A stretch of DNA of 64,000 bases from Diploptera punctata (Eukaryota > Arthropoda > Insecta > Blattodea > Blaberidae): assembly GCA_030220185.1 (NCBI GenBank), contig JASPKZ010001600.1, forward strand, positions 1,627,501-1,691,500, read 5' to 3'. The notes under the pieces were generated by a model that ran no database searches, was not told the origin of the DNA, and was given only the letters and a program-made list of their open reading frames with translations. Below are positions 1-10,947 of the stretch, piece by piece. The position numbers were made by a program, and so were the translations under genes. Within the stretch, counting starts at the first letter, position 1. Each line of letters begins with the position of its first letter.

Positions 1-290
1 TCTGTCGCGGACTTTTTGTGAGTTTTTTTTTGGAATTATTCAATTGTATGTACATTAATTTGATGCATTTTTTATGATTTAGAGAGCTTAAGCCATTTAA
101 GCATAGAAAAAGCTACTTTCTCACGTTTTTCACTATAAAAAATGATTTTTAGGGGTGAAGGGGTTGAGTATTACAATTCTCTTATAGCTAAAACCTCCCC
201 GGGAAACTCCTGAACTTTTGCAAAAAGCCCCATCACAATCGGATGAACGGTTTATGGCAAAGCGATAAATGACAACTGCACACCCCACCA
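1..290 (-). mobile_element. Helitron-like 5' subterminal fragment
   Basis: Read on the minus strand, this stretch matches 59790-60095 for about 250 bases, sharing ccgattgtgatggggcttttt-type and cttaaatggctta segments and the closing gtcc(a/g)cgacag. The 59772 copy begins TCTTATATATAAA after an A, as insect Helitron 5' ends do. So this is the same family in opposite orientation, cut off by the window edge on its 3' side and running into a minisatellite on its 5' side. Confidence 0.5.
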
Positions 291-328
291 CAGACACACA
301 CAACGGACAGGCACACGGCACATACACA

Positions 329-700
329 CGGACAGACACACGGACAGACACACGGACAGACACACGGACAGACACACGGACAGACACACGGACAGACACA
401 CGGACAGACACACGGACAGACACACGGACAGACACACGGACAGACACACGGACAGACACACGCACAGACACACGCACATACACACGCACATACACACGCA
501 CATACACACGCACATACACACGCACATACACACGCACATACACACGCACATACACACGCACATACACACGCACATACACACGCACATACACACGCACATA
601 CACACGCACATACACACGCACATACACACGCACATACACACGCACATACACACGCACATACACACGCACATACACACGCACATACACACGCACATACACA
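329..700. repeat. 12-bp minisatellite, two variants, 31 units
   Basis: Eleven units of cggacagacaca (329-460), one intermediate unit cgcacagacaca (461-472) and nineteen units of cgcacatacaca (473-700) follow without interruption. The single intermediate between two homogeneous blocks shows stepwise mutation followed by expansion. Because 12 is a multiple of 3, every frame is open on both strands, which produces meaningless repetitive reading frames. Confidence 0.97.
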
Positions 701-702
701 CA

Positions 703-1035
703 GACAGATAGGAAGACAGGAATTAAGGAAGGGTACATAGTTTTTTTGGATAAAAGACTATTTATGCAAAATTAAATATAATGTATCTGTTGCATTAAAT
801 GTTTTTGTAATAAGCATAGAGGCCGATACTATAATATTTTTGGAACTTTTTTAAAGTTATTCTCTCGCCTACCCTGTTAAAATTCGGAGCTTCTCCAAGG
901 AGGCGCATAACCTAGTTTGAAAGCCGTGCACTATATGTTGCTTCTCTCCATCTTTCTTCATTTTTGTAAAATTGAGTATTAGCGTTAAAGGTATATATGA
1001 CATTATATGACTCAGGTTCCTACGTTGTTGAGTAC
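703..1035. other. Unassigned AT-rich stretch
   Basis: No gene, repeat or mobile-element signature was recognised. It lies downstream of IR exon 6 and is presumably intronic. Confidence 0.5.
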
Positions 1036-1263
1036 CTCAAAATAATCGAGTTCTGCTGAACTCTGAAGCAATCCAAGACGATAAGTTCCATCCTCAAGCA
1101 TTTCTTTGAATGAGGTGAAAGGTAGCTTCTGATATCGAATTGTGAGTATGGAGATTAAAGTAGCTGAATAGGAAGACACTTAGAACTACTGACGTGAAAC
1201 ATAAGCAGTCAGAGAAACACGATTGCGTTGTTTGCGAAGTCTACTCCGGCGACAGCGCTTGAA
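1036..1263 (-). pseudogene. IR exon 6 (M2, M3, start of S2), frame-disrupted
   Basis: Acceptor tttgttttacag is followed by codons reading SSAVAGVDFANNAIVFL, fitting directly after the CQQG of exon 5 if one base is missing. Fragments of helix M2 (LTAY, FTSVVLSV) follow in alternate frames. A clean stretch then reads SYSATLISILTIRYQKLPF, the canonical M3 motif (Y-S-A-x-L-I-S-x-L-T), and continues to TSFKEMLEDGTYRLGLLQSS and AELDYFE, the start of lobe S2. The likely donor is GAG|GTACTC near 1036; GTAGGA near 1023 is an alternative. At least three small shifts occur in the first 80 bases. The match in order and topology makes the identity firm; the exact exon borders are less sure. The S2 end must lie left of the window. 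Confidence 0.72.
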
Positions 1264-2068
1264 CTGTAAAACAAAGACAGTGGCATGCAGTAAATTATGG
1301 CAAATGGAACTGCAATCATATATGTCTTATAAATTATATGCTAAGGATTACGCAGTGTACAATTTGGGAAAATTTAAAATATACGTTTATTGTGTTTATT
1401 CAGACACATTTCAGTTTTTACGTATTTATTTTTAACGTTTGTTTAGAAGTTTTCCGATGCTCGTTTTCTATAAATTCCATTTGAACAGTAATGTTCGACA
1501 GATGGTAATGTTTTTCATGTATTGGATATGTTTAAGTTGTAATATTCCCCTTTTGTTTGATTGAAAAATTGGAAAATGATGTAGGTGTAGGAATCCTTAT
1601 TAGGAAGCGGTATTGATATTTTATACAGCTAAAAAACTCACGAGAACACGAGTGGGGCATGCAGAGAGGGAGGCTGTTATCGCTGTGAATGCCCGGTGCA
1701 CGCAGTTATACACATTGAACTCCATTAATCATTTACAAACCTTGTGCTCCTTTCTTGCACAGTCATGTTATGAATCCATGTGTTGCGGTTACTAATATTG
1801 CTTCATTTCCATAACCGTGTTTATTAAGATTGTGTTTAATTCGTCCATGTGTTGCGATTACTAAAATGTTTTCATTTTCATTACAGTGCTTATGAATATT
1901 GTGTTTTATTTCGTTAAGAAACTTGACAAATATTTTCAGGACACTTAGCACTAAGATGCATACGATGGAAATGTTACAACTGCAGTATTAAATCACGCAT
2001 TCCTTACGCTTGCCATCTCGTCAGCTCCTAGCTGTACTATCCTTACTTATAGCAACTTACATACATTG

Positions 2069-2070
<2 letters not shown>
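1264..2070. other. Intron sequence, nothing recognised
   Basis: Within the intron between IR exons 5 and 6. Two loosely similar segments near 1765-1800 and 1830-1900 share tccatgtgttgcg and suggest a small diverged duplication. No coding signal was found. Confidence 0.5.

Positions 2071-2128
<58 letters not shown>
2071..2128. repeat. (TA)n-(TG)n microsatellite
   Basis: An alternating TA run of about 32 bases passes directly into about 27 bases of TG. Confidence 0.95.
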
Positions 2129-2129
<1 letters not shown>

Positions 2130-2369
2130 AGATTCAGGATTTTTGTGAAAAAGGGAGGAATAATAGAAAACGCAATCAACTTATGTGCTTTGACGCAGAA
2201 CAAATTTCCACTGCTATGGAGAATGCACTTCTTGCAAAAGGAAGGGAAATGCAGTTCCAGCATGATGGATTCAGTCGCACTTTAACCGTGGTTTAATAGT
2301 ACGTATCAATAAGAAATTGATAGAAATAGAGAACTTGTTAAATGGTCCACATGCGATCACATTGTCTTT

Positions 2370-2650
2370 ATAGCAAACCAGATATAATAAGAACAGTTAG
2401 GTCTCGAAGACTGCGATGGACAGGGCACGTGGCAAGGATGGGAATGAAAGGGGTGCATGGAAGCTTCTTGTAGGAAAACCGGAGGGAAAAACGCCCAGTT
2501 GGTGGGAGAATAACATTAATCATGATTTGAGGCAACTAGATTATACAGGAGATGATTGGAAATCATTAGCTCAGGATAGGGATATATGGAGATTCTATGT
2601 CCGCGCGGCCATGTATCTATGGGTTCGTTAGAGCCAGTGAGTTAGTTAGT
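2370..2650 (+). mobile_element. RTE-like LINE, 3' end fragment
   Basis: The plus strand encodes the C-terminal end of the same LINE protein as the 11529 and 21410 copies: SRRLRWTGHVARMG-type, then WWENNINHDLRQLDYTGDDW and an end near RAAMYLWVR, with small frame defects. After the stop comes gccagtgagttagttagtta, the (TTAG)n-type simple tail typical of the family. It is 5'-truncated, the usual fate of LINE insertions. Confidence 0.8.
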
Positions 2651-3117
2651 TAATACTAAGCTTAATTTAAATTTGCATTTAATTTTTATCACTTTATATT
2701 TTTATTATATTTACATTGTCGAGAGGAAGAGACTGATTATTGGTCATAACGTTATATGCAAATATATTAATATAATTTAAATACAATAATCTACTTAGAA
2801 CCTTAGAAAATCAGACTGAATAAAATTTATGAAAGAAACATACATATAAATTAAAAGCATTTTCTATAAAAAAGAAAAATGTTTGCTCTAGTTATAAGAT
2901 TATATATGTATACCCGAACTTTCCCTCTCAGAGACATGGCTGCTCCCAAGAAGGAGATTCTTCATCAATCTAATATATTTACCTTTATTTCTTCTCTACC
3001 TGTGTTATCGAGTGACAAATTATTAGCTTATACCTTCAAAGAGATAGCTAGTACTCAACTGAAGTATTACTTGGATGGGAATGGCCGATTACATTTTGTA
3101 CAGAAGCTGTAATTTAG
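2651..3117. other. AT-rich intron stretch, nothing recognised
   Basis: An open frame at 2879-3112 on the plus strand (77 codons) has no recognisable motif and is not supported as a gene. Confidence 0.4.
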
Positions 3118-3298
3118 GCTTGATGTTTCCTTACAAGCCTAAAAAAGTCAGTCTGGGAACCAACGAATTAAATTCATTTCCTCAGGACTTGTCCCTTAGA
3201 ATTTTTCATCAAAAATCCATTGACCCCATTCGGGTTTGAACCCGTGACCCTCGAAACTAGAGGCGAGGAACATAAACACTAGACCACCGCGGCCGACA
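3118..3298 (-). mobile_element. SINE delta, diverged
   Basis: On the minus strand the tRNA-like head ends in a box-B-like gggtttgaaccc, preceded by the gtcggccgcggtggtctag start. The body matches the delta copies at 50013, 57946 and 63740 only loosely, including the aagcctaaaaaagtc end. Confidence 0.55.
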
Positions 3299-3388
3299 TA
3301 ATAATAAGATTTATGTATAAACCTGCTAGATAAGAGAGTAAATTCTGTATTGTTTAAAAACATGTAAATTTAATTATATAAACTATAA

Positions 3389-3985
3389 TGCCCTAGGTTG
3401 TCATTTCGACATTTCTGGTGTTCTCTCCTGGCATTGGCGTAATTGTAGTAAAAAAAAAAGGTAAAGTGATCCCATCATAGGCCTCAGGAGACCCTTGGGG
3501 TAGTAGGAGGTTAAGGCTCCCACTTTTTCTGAACAATCGACACTTGATGTCCGCCAGGTTGTCGGCCCTGCGTGACGGCCACCTTTACCCCCAGAAAAAG
3601 TGTCTGGTATTCATTTCCGAGGCTAAGTCGACCCCAGGGTCATAGTGCCGCCAGAAGGTTTGGGTCAGTTTAAAATTCCTGATCCCACCGGGACTCGAAC
3701 CCTCGATCTTCCCGCTTGTAGCGCAGTGCCGGTAATTATTGTAAACTATTTCTGAATTGGGACGCCTGGAAGGCGGAGTTACGTTACCCTGATGATATGA
3801 TGGGTGATTAATTATAATAAAACGCCAGGAGAGTACTTAACCTAAACTTAACCTAAATTCCAGACCATGGGCTACCACAGAAATAATTCCCTTTACCGAA
3901 AATTGGTTTGACTGGGAATCGAACCCGGAACCCCATGAACAGTAGTCAGAAACGCTGACCACTAGTCAATGAGGCTGATCGTTAA
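3389..3985 (-). mobile_element. SINE with gamma-type tail and a different tRNA-like head
   Basis: The left part (ccctaggttgtcatttcgac and ctctcctggcattggcg) and the middle (gcctggaaggcggagttacg, gccaggagagtact) are the gamma tail. The head, read on minus, is a different tRNA-like sequence ending gggttcgattcccagtcaaa. The element is interrupted at 3451-3733 by a SINE alpha. Sharing one tail between different heads is typical of SINE shuffling. Confidence 0.65.
3451..3733 (-). mobile_element. SINE alpha inserted in another SINE
   Basis: It matches the copies at 62096 and 51591: tail aaagtgatcccatca, body gttaaggctcccac and ggccacctttacccccag, head cgggactcgaaccctcgatc. The first 20 or so bases of the head are missing. 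Host SINE sequence resumes on each side (ggcgtaattgta before, attattgtaaactattt after), leaving an imperfect duplication of taatt..gta. Confidence 0.8.
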
Positions 3986-4485
3986 GACAAACATACAGTT
4001 ATGTGTAAATAAATGTATTACAAATGTATAGAATAATCCACAATCAGATGTCTACTGCGATACCCCCTCAAACGCACTGGCCTAAATCAATATTAATATA
4101 TGGAATAGCTTAGTATCGATAGAATTTTATTTTCTGTGTACAATGTATGTGCAGTTACACTAATTTAAAGCCATTTCCTCGTCTTCGAACACACAAATCA
4201 AACTCCGGATGAAGTATGAAGCCTGTTGGGCTATAACTTATTACAATTGAGGAGTAGAATGGAACATGGGCATAATTCATGTTTTGCTTTTTTATCCGAT
4301 CAATGCATCTTTGGACTTGCCATTTTGTTCTTGGTCAGCCTGAAAAGTTTCGTTTCGATATCTCGTTAGAGCTGATTGTATCAATTAAAATAAAAAAACA
4401 ATGTTATGCATTTAGTTATGTACCAAATGCTAATATCTCAAAACGTATATTTTTTTTATCGTGCCCATATTCCATTCACCTACTC

Positions 4486-4819
4486 CCGATTGAGGGTCTT
4501 TCCACTTTTCAGCGGTTGCCCTTTTACTGGCCCTTCACATCCACATGTGTCAATCACAGAGGTAGATGATCAACAGCCAGTGTAGGGGTGACATGTGGTT
4601 AGCATGTCGAGTCCCCCAGCCGTTATAGCTGGTTCCTCAACCTGGAGCCGCTACTTATTGTAGCTACCCAATTGCCTCACGATGCTGGGTGGGCACCGGT
4701 CCCATACTGGCCGAAATACCATGAGAAAATTTCTTTCCTCCATGGAGACTCGAACCAGCGCAAGTCCCGTAGCTCTGCTCCAAGGCTTCCTACCTTAACC
4801 GCTCGGCTACGGCGCGGGA
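4486..4819 (-). mobile_element. SINE beta, near full length
   Basis: Read on minus it starts with gcgccgtagccgagcggtta (tRNA-like box A region), has box B ggttcgagtctcc, and ends with gaccctcaatcgg. It matches copies at 32481, 48769 and 58351 closely. Flanking 14-bp target duplications, ccattcacctactc and ccattcaactactc (4472-4485 and 4820-4833), differ by one base. It sits directly beside IR exon 5. Confidence 0.92.
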
Positions 4820-4848
4820 CCATTCAACTACTCAATTCATAAAATTAC

Positions 4849-5084
4849 CTTGTTGACAGAGTATAGCAAGCACAATGAACGTTGACTGCACGATCGTATA
4901 TTTAAGCAGTTGATCCTTTCGATTGTCTGCATACAAATGCCCCAAATAGTCTGTTGCAAATAGTCCGAATGTGAGAAGAACAAATATCACAGCAATAGCT
5001 ATCCATAATCCCTTGTTGAAGGGAGATAAATATTGCTCCCACGTATTTTGGAAGACATTTGGCTGGCGAATGTACACAATAAGC
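4849..5084 (-). CDS. IR exon 5 (pre-M1, helix M1, start of pore)
   Basis: This 236-bp block has acceptor attttgttcgtag and donor CAACAAG|GTAATT. It reads LIVYIRQPNVFQNTW, then EQYLSPFNKGLW, which is the pre-M1 segment, followed by the hydrophobic M1 helix (IAIAVIFVLLTFGLF), a polar cytoplasmic stretch and the pore-loop start VLAILCQQG. The L-S-P-F-x-x-x-L-W and L-C-Q-Q-G motifs are typical of divergent insect IRs. No stop or shift is seen. It begins one base into the arginine codon shared with exon 4 and ends after one base of the glycine codon. A SINE beta copy is inserted directly beside it in the downstream intron, with its target duplication ending only about 15 bp from the donor. Confidence 0.9.
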
Positions 5085-5814
5085 CTACGAACAAAATAAA
5101 AACACATTATATAATTTCGAGCTTGTTGGCAGTTTGCTATAATGGAGATAAGGAAGTATTACTTTAATCAGTTATAAATGTGCTTGCAGAATAGGATATT
5201 GAAGAGGATGATATATAGACAGTACAAAAAAAAATTGTTAAACAGCCTAGTGTATTAAACGTAAAATGACGATAAAAATATACATAGTTATCTAGACGAC
5301 CAGTTACAAAAGCAGAGGTTTACTAACGAGATGATCAAGTTAGAAGACGGCCGAAGGGAGTGTTTTAAGAGCAGCGAGTCACTAAACTTAACCTTGTAAA
5401 GTGTCGTCTACAATGTTTTATCTATGTTCATAGTATTTTGGTATATGCTGTGTATTTAGTATGTTTAATGAAATTTATTTATTTCGAAAACGGTATGTTT
5501 AGAGAAAGAGTAATGTGGATTTTGGAGAAAAAAATACACAATAAATCAACAAACATTGTTGTTATATTCTGCAATTTTGGGTAATGGTTTCATAATATGT
5601 GAATTCATAGTAAACATGAGCGGAGAAGGTAATTTTCAAGATTCATGAGGAAATATTTTGAAAGCAATCCAAGATACAACTAATAATATACTTCCAGAAA
5701 AGTCAAGGAAAATGTATTTATGTAGTTATAAGAAATCATCATTATAGTGTATTTTACGTTTTGTTGAACCTGTATTTTATGTTTTGATAGCATATTTTGT
5801 TAGATTTTACCCCA
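5085..5814. other. Intron sequence, nothing recognised
   Basis: AT-rich sequence of the intron between IR exons 4 and 5. No repeat family or coding signal was recognised. Confidence 0.4.
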
Positions 5815-6195
5815 AAATGCTCCAGGTTGTCATTTCAACATTTATGGTGTTCTCTCCTGGCATGGCTTACTTGTAACCCACTTCTGAGGTTGGGGCGCTT
5901 GGAAGGCGGGATTACGCTGCCCCGATGATATGAGAGTTGTTGATGATGGTAATGATGCGCCAGGAGATGCCTTAAACTAAACTTATGCTAATTAGGCGAG
6001 AATATTATTTTGTTGATAATGAAGTCCTGATGGTGTTTGGGAACCGTTTAGGTCTTAAAGTTTCCTGACATTTACCTTACAGGTGAGGAAAAACTCCAAA
6101 AAAACCTCACCCAGGAAACTTGTCCCGACCGGGGATCGAACCGTGCCCGGTGCGTGACAAGGCAGCACGCTACCTCGAGACCACAGTGGTGGACT
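5815..6195 (-). mobile_element. SINE gamma, full length, diverged
   Basis: The sense strand is minus: head with gtggtctcgaggtagcgtgc and box B ggttcgatccccggtcggg, then the gaggaaaaact stretch, the (ATC)-rich middle, and the tail ending gacaacctgga. It matches the copies at 55948 and 63328. Confidence 0.88.
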
Positions 6196-6687
6196 TTGTT
6201 AGAATATAAAGTATAAGTTTTGTTGCCTAGTAACTACGAACGAAAGCGTAGATAAAATAAGTTTAAAGTATAAAGTTCTGTTTGAATTCCAGAAGTAAAA
6301 ACATGGGGGGGGATGGGTTTAACTTTTTACTCTGTATATGTGTGGGTCTAACGTTAAAATATTGCCCTGTTTTATTTAAACACTCTGAGTAGGGAAATAA
6401 ATCTACAATTTTGCTCACTACATTCGATGCAATCTGTTTTTATAGTTTCGTACATTAACTTTAAATGAATCTGTATATCATATTCACAACTATGGAAAAT
6501 GACAAAAAATGGAATGTTGAATTTGCAATGTTATGAAAAGAAGACATTTTATTTGGGTATGTGTTTTTATTGTGTATTTTCTTATTCTTAAGAATACCAT
6601 TTTTTTAAATTATAACCAAATTTCAGTAGAAGATATAAAAATATCTCATAAAGTGTAAGTTTTTTAGTATAGTTGGTTTATGTGGAC
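6196..6687. other. Intron sequence, nothing recognised
   Basis: AT-rich, with one short G run near 6305. No feature is supported. Confidence 0.4.
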
Positions 6688-6862
<175 letters not shown>

Positions 6863-7086
6863 GTATATATATAATTTCCTGCTTCACATTCATGGAAACA
6901 TTCTCTAGAAAAAAAAAGAACTATATTAGATTTTGTTAGCATATATTTTAATGGCATTACCTTATGAATAAAGCTGATTTTTTTCACACCCACTACACTC
7001 GAGACGAAAGAGAAAAATGGTATAACTAGCTTTACAAAGTCCTTATAAATTCTAAGCTGGTAAAAAAGGTTGTTTGCTTTTATAGG

Positions 7087-7753
7087 ATTATTCCACTTTT
7101 TTGCCATGATAATATATTACACCTACCACAGAAATAAAAGTAAAGAGAAAATAATTTCACTTTCAAAAACACCTGTTTCGTTTATGGCGTGTTTCCTTTT
7201 ATTAGAATTAATATTTCGAGAAAACTTCGAAATGAACAAACTTGCTCTCATGTCTTTCTATTAAACGTTTAAAAAATCTGTATAGGTAATCTTCACCTTC
7301 CCAATGTTTTTTTTTGTGCTATAGTATAATAGGCTTCTTATTAACTTAATATTTGAGTAGTGTAGATGAAATTCACAGATAATTCTTTACATATAAAGAA
7401 TTCTGAGGTCTATTTTTAATCTTAGCTACTAATTGAGAGATTCTTTACGAAAAAAACCTTTGGCTGGTTAATTAATCTATAATATTTTTATATTTAAATT
7501 AAACAGGGATATGCAACATTAATAGAGCTTATTAAGTAGAGATCTGTGAAATTAGAGAGTCGCGATAACGCGAAATGCTCTAATTTTGTCATTTTCTTGT
7601 ATCATTTCTTAACTCCACTACCCATAACCTCAAAAAAAGCATTTATGAATCCAATAGAAGGAAACAGGTGTTTTTGAAAGTGAAATTATTTTCTCTTTAC
7701 TTTTACTTCTGTGGTAGGTGGAATATATTATTGTGTACAAAAAAGAGGAATAA
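7087..7753. mobile_element. Element with 93-bp terminal inverted repeats
   Basis: Arms at 7087-7179 and 7661-7753 are inverted copies at roughly 90% identity, sharing acctaccacagaa and aataatttcactttcaaaaa. The roughly 480-bp middle has no coding capacity. The phrase ataacgcgaaat appears at 7568, 7750 and 7772, at and near the right end. This looks like a non-autonomous TIR element; its superfamily is unknown. Confidence 0.6.
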
Positions 7754-9884
7754 CGCGAAATAATAGGCTATGATAACGCGAAATAACACCGAAATTAAAA
7801 ATTTGCAACGAATTCCGGAGATTTTTTGTTCTATTCGCGAAATTTTCATAATGCATGTTTAAAGACTGTTTCCGGATTCCATCTTCTTTTTTAACTGCCA
7901 TATCTGATGGCGCTATATCTGCTTCCTCCATGCACTCTTGCATAGGGAAATGGTTGCAACACAGTTCACAACATAGAAGTAATATTGTTTGTCCTTCTCA
8001 TGCCCATATATGGTCTCTCCATGGATTTTAAGTTCTATGGCCAATATGAATTCCAAGAAATACAAATTATATAACGTGTAAGATAAGTTATTTCCACTGA
8101 AGCAGAATCTTTTACTCCGACTCCTAGATTAATAAATTAAAATAATAAATTAATTAGGACGTATTATTATCTTGTTAAATGTCTAAAGGCTGAAATAATA
8201 ACCGCAGGTATATGAAACTTATATGTAATCGAACCGTGAGAACACGAGGATTTTGATTTTCATATAATTGGATTAAAATAAATTGAATCAAACGAAGTTG
8301 ATACAATTAGGAATAAACGATCAGTTAGTAATTAAGGAAACCATTTAACAAGTACATGGTACCGCTTTTGTTAAGCGACAGGCCCTTGACGCGGCTACAA
8401 AAGAGTTAAAATTTTAGAAAACTCATTTTACTAGCGGATTACTGGACATTTCTTTGTGGACCAGTAATCCAAGATCTTAAACTGAGCTTCGCTGACAGGT
8501 CATTAACAAAGCATGATTTGTGGCTGGGGAACTACAGCGTCGAGTAAACAACGCATTATAACGAACTCGACAAACCGCGAGGACGCGAAGCCTACCAAAC
8601 AGGCGGGAAAAGGCCACTGACCCAAAGGAGTGTCCTACAGGGAACATGGTGGATCCTTATCCAATGGAAAGACGGCGATTCCTTCTTTGGGACTAGGGAA
8701 TCGTTGTCAACCAATATAATAAAGTGTTGTATCGCGACAAGGTAATGACCTCATGACGACACGATGCCAGAGAGAGGGTAACGAAGTTTACCTTATACCA
8801 ACAATAATTATATTAAGTTAGTTTTAGTTCTGCATTTCTAAGTTCAGCGTTCGGAGTCCTGAGTCCGGCGGAACTCACCGAGGCGGGAGTCGGGACAGAC
8901 TCACCGGCATGGCGATCAATTAACAAACTACAAACCTAACTTCACTTATAATTTGTTCATTCGATATTCTACCTGGATTCTAAATGCGTTACTGCGGTCA
9001 ATACCTTGTCCGACATCAAATGTGTCAACAATCTTACATATGTATAGTGTCCATCGATTAATAAAATATTTTTATTAAACTTCATCTCGTGTAGTCTTGC
9101 GCCGGCCAGCTCCTTGCTTATCCCTGAGAAAGAACCTCAACTCTAACCGATTAACAACCTGAGCAACCTAAGATCTCATACATGGAGATATCCTTTCGGT
9201 ACTCCTAGCGCCCAACATCCCTTACTAACCATTCAACCCTAATTAAAACCCTATCTTACCACCTAAATGTTTGCAGACATAATTATCTATTATATATCAA
9301 TCATTGTTAATTAATGGTATGTTCAAATCTGAAGAAAACATTTCTCACCATGGGGTTGTTTTTTCTTAAAGGGTAAATTTTGCTTACAAATTAGTGACTA
9401 CGATTTAAATTTTATGTATTTTAGTCTATTAAAATCGATATCAATTGTATTAGCTAAACGTTGACCTTAAACTGCTGGATATATCATTCTTATAGGGATA
9501 AATTCTCAAATTTACATTTTTTTAGAATAACACCGACAAATTCCCAATAACATCGAAATGTCGAAATTTTAAAACGAATTTTCCCTAAAAATAAAACCAC
9601 TTTCACGGGTCTATATTAATAACTAATAACCATATCAGTAATAACTACAAAAAAGAATTCAAAATAATTCTAAATATTGTAAAATTGCTTTCATGTTATA
9701 AGTGAAATTACTATCAATTTCATTTAAAATAAAATACATATTAGAGATTGCTGAATAAAATGTTGAAATATGTTGTAAATCAAATCAATACAAACATCGA
9801 AATGGGTTAAAAATAGTAATTTAATATTTGTGCGAGCTGTCGAATACATCCAGACTTGTATATTGATTATGGCAATAAATTGAG

Positions 9885-9888
<4 letters not shown>
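7754..9888. other. Intron stretch with a GC-richer block
   Basis: Mostly unassigned. The block at about 8350-9130 has higher GC content, a tataataaagtgttg stretch, and an aataaaatatttttatt signal followed by aacttcatctcgtg near 9070-9095. That is what a retroelement LTR polyadenylation region can look like. I found no paired copy, primer-binding site or TG..CA border, so an LTR identity is only a possibility. Confidence 0.25.
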
Positions 9889-9927
<39 letters not shown>

Positions 9928-9945
9928 CATACATACATGAGGACT
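9889..9945. repeat. (TA)n with (TACA)n tail
   Basis: About 33 bases of TA followed by acatatacatacatacatg. On the minus strand this is the simple tail of the LINE remnant that follows. Confidence 0.85.
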
Positions 9946-10692
9946 TTATTAAACTAAAAGTAAAGTAAGTACAATGTTATTTACAAATATGGATCGTACG
10001 GGCAGTAAGCCGTACGTGCTGTTGACAGTCCGTTACAATAAGTTGATGTTTAAAAAAAAAAAAAAAAAAACAAAAAAAAACAATACTATTACAATTAGAT
10101 ATCAATACAATTACATTATTCATTAACTTAGTTATGTAGAATTATCAAGAATTAATGGCATTGCAATTTGCTAATATATTTATTTATTCCTGAATAAGTG
10201 TTGTTTTTATTTTCCGCGTTTTGTCCAGAAATCTACCCAGGTTTATCCAATTTTCTGGGTTTACCAGTAACTCGTAGCATGTCAATCTTCCACGATTTGA
10301 ATTTATAAATCTTTCCGGTACTAACTGATGCCTCCAATATTCTAAATCGTTACATTTTCCTAGTATATGTATCTCGTCTTCAAAGCTCCCGCACATTGGA
10401 CATATTCGCATATCGTGATCGTCGCTAATTTTTAAAAATATCCATGCCCCTAACCTGAACCAAGCAAGACCTGATCTCTCTTTAAAATCCTAGATTGAAT
10501 ATATAAGATTCTTTTCCCCAAACTTATTTTAGGTCTCTTTGTAAAAATAGTGATCGTTTTCCCGTACATTCGGCCAAAATATTTTGTCGGTTTATATCTA
10601 AGTATCTCCTCCTAATTTTTCTCCACACATTCTTGCGATTTTCAGTCCCTTTTTCCCACACCCATCCCATCCCATGACTCAACTCATATTGA

Positions 10693-10695
<3 letters not shown>
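9946..10695 (-). mobile_element. LINE 3' part with zinc-finger C-terminus
   Basis: The minus strand reads ELSHGMGWVWEKGTENR, then RYLDINRQNILAECTGKRS, then after a frameshift near 10500 ERSGLAWFRLGAWI, and MRICPMCGSFEDEIHILGKC, ending TTLIQE. The C-P-M-C-G-x(6)-H-x(4)-C pattern is the zinc-finger-like tail of several arthropod non-LTR retrotransposon proteins. An untranslated stretch with an A/T-rich block (10049-10081) and a (TATG)n tail follow. The clade is not certain. Confidence 0.6.
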
Positions 10696-10696
<1 letters not shown>

Positions 10697-10738
<42 letters not shown>

Positions 10739-10800
10739 CATACAAGTGTGTGTTTGTGTGTGTGTATGTTGTGTGTAGTGTGTAGTGTGTTGTGTGTAGT
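10697..10800. repeat. (TA)n and (TG)n-like simple repeats
   Basis: A TA run of about 34 bases is followed by acacatacatacaag and then irregular TGTGTG/TGTAG repeats. Confidence 0.9.
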
Positions 10801-10861
10801 GAAAAAAACGTATCATTGAAGTAGCGTGTTAGTTCTTAATATCGCCCGCCGAGATTTCCTG

Positions 10862-10940
<79 letters not shown>

Positions 10941-10947
10941 CGCGCGT
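10862..10947. repeat. Compound (CA)-(TA)-(TG)-(CG) microsatellite
   Basis: Alternating purine-pyrimidine for 86 bases: CA, then TA, then TG, then CG. The CA-TA-TG part is self-complementary and the CG end is the classic Z-DNA sequence type. Confidence 0.96.

Noticed and set aside
133..775. Long repetitive reading frames on both strands
   Set aside because: They arise from the 12-bp minisatellite, whose unit length is a multiple of three; there is no start context, splice site or non-repeat domain.
8350..9130. Solo LTR
   Set aside because: A polyadenylation-like signal and higher GC are suggestive, but no TG..CA ends, duplication or second copy could be shown.
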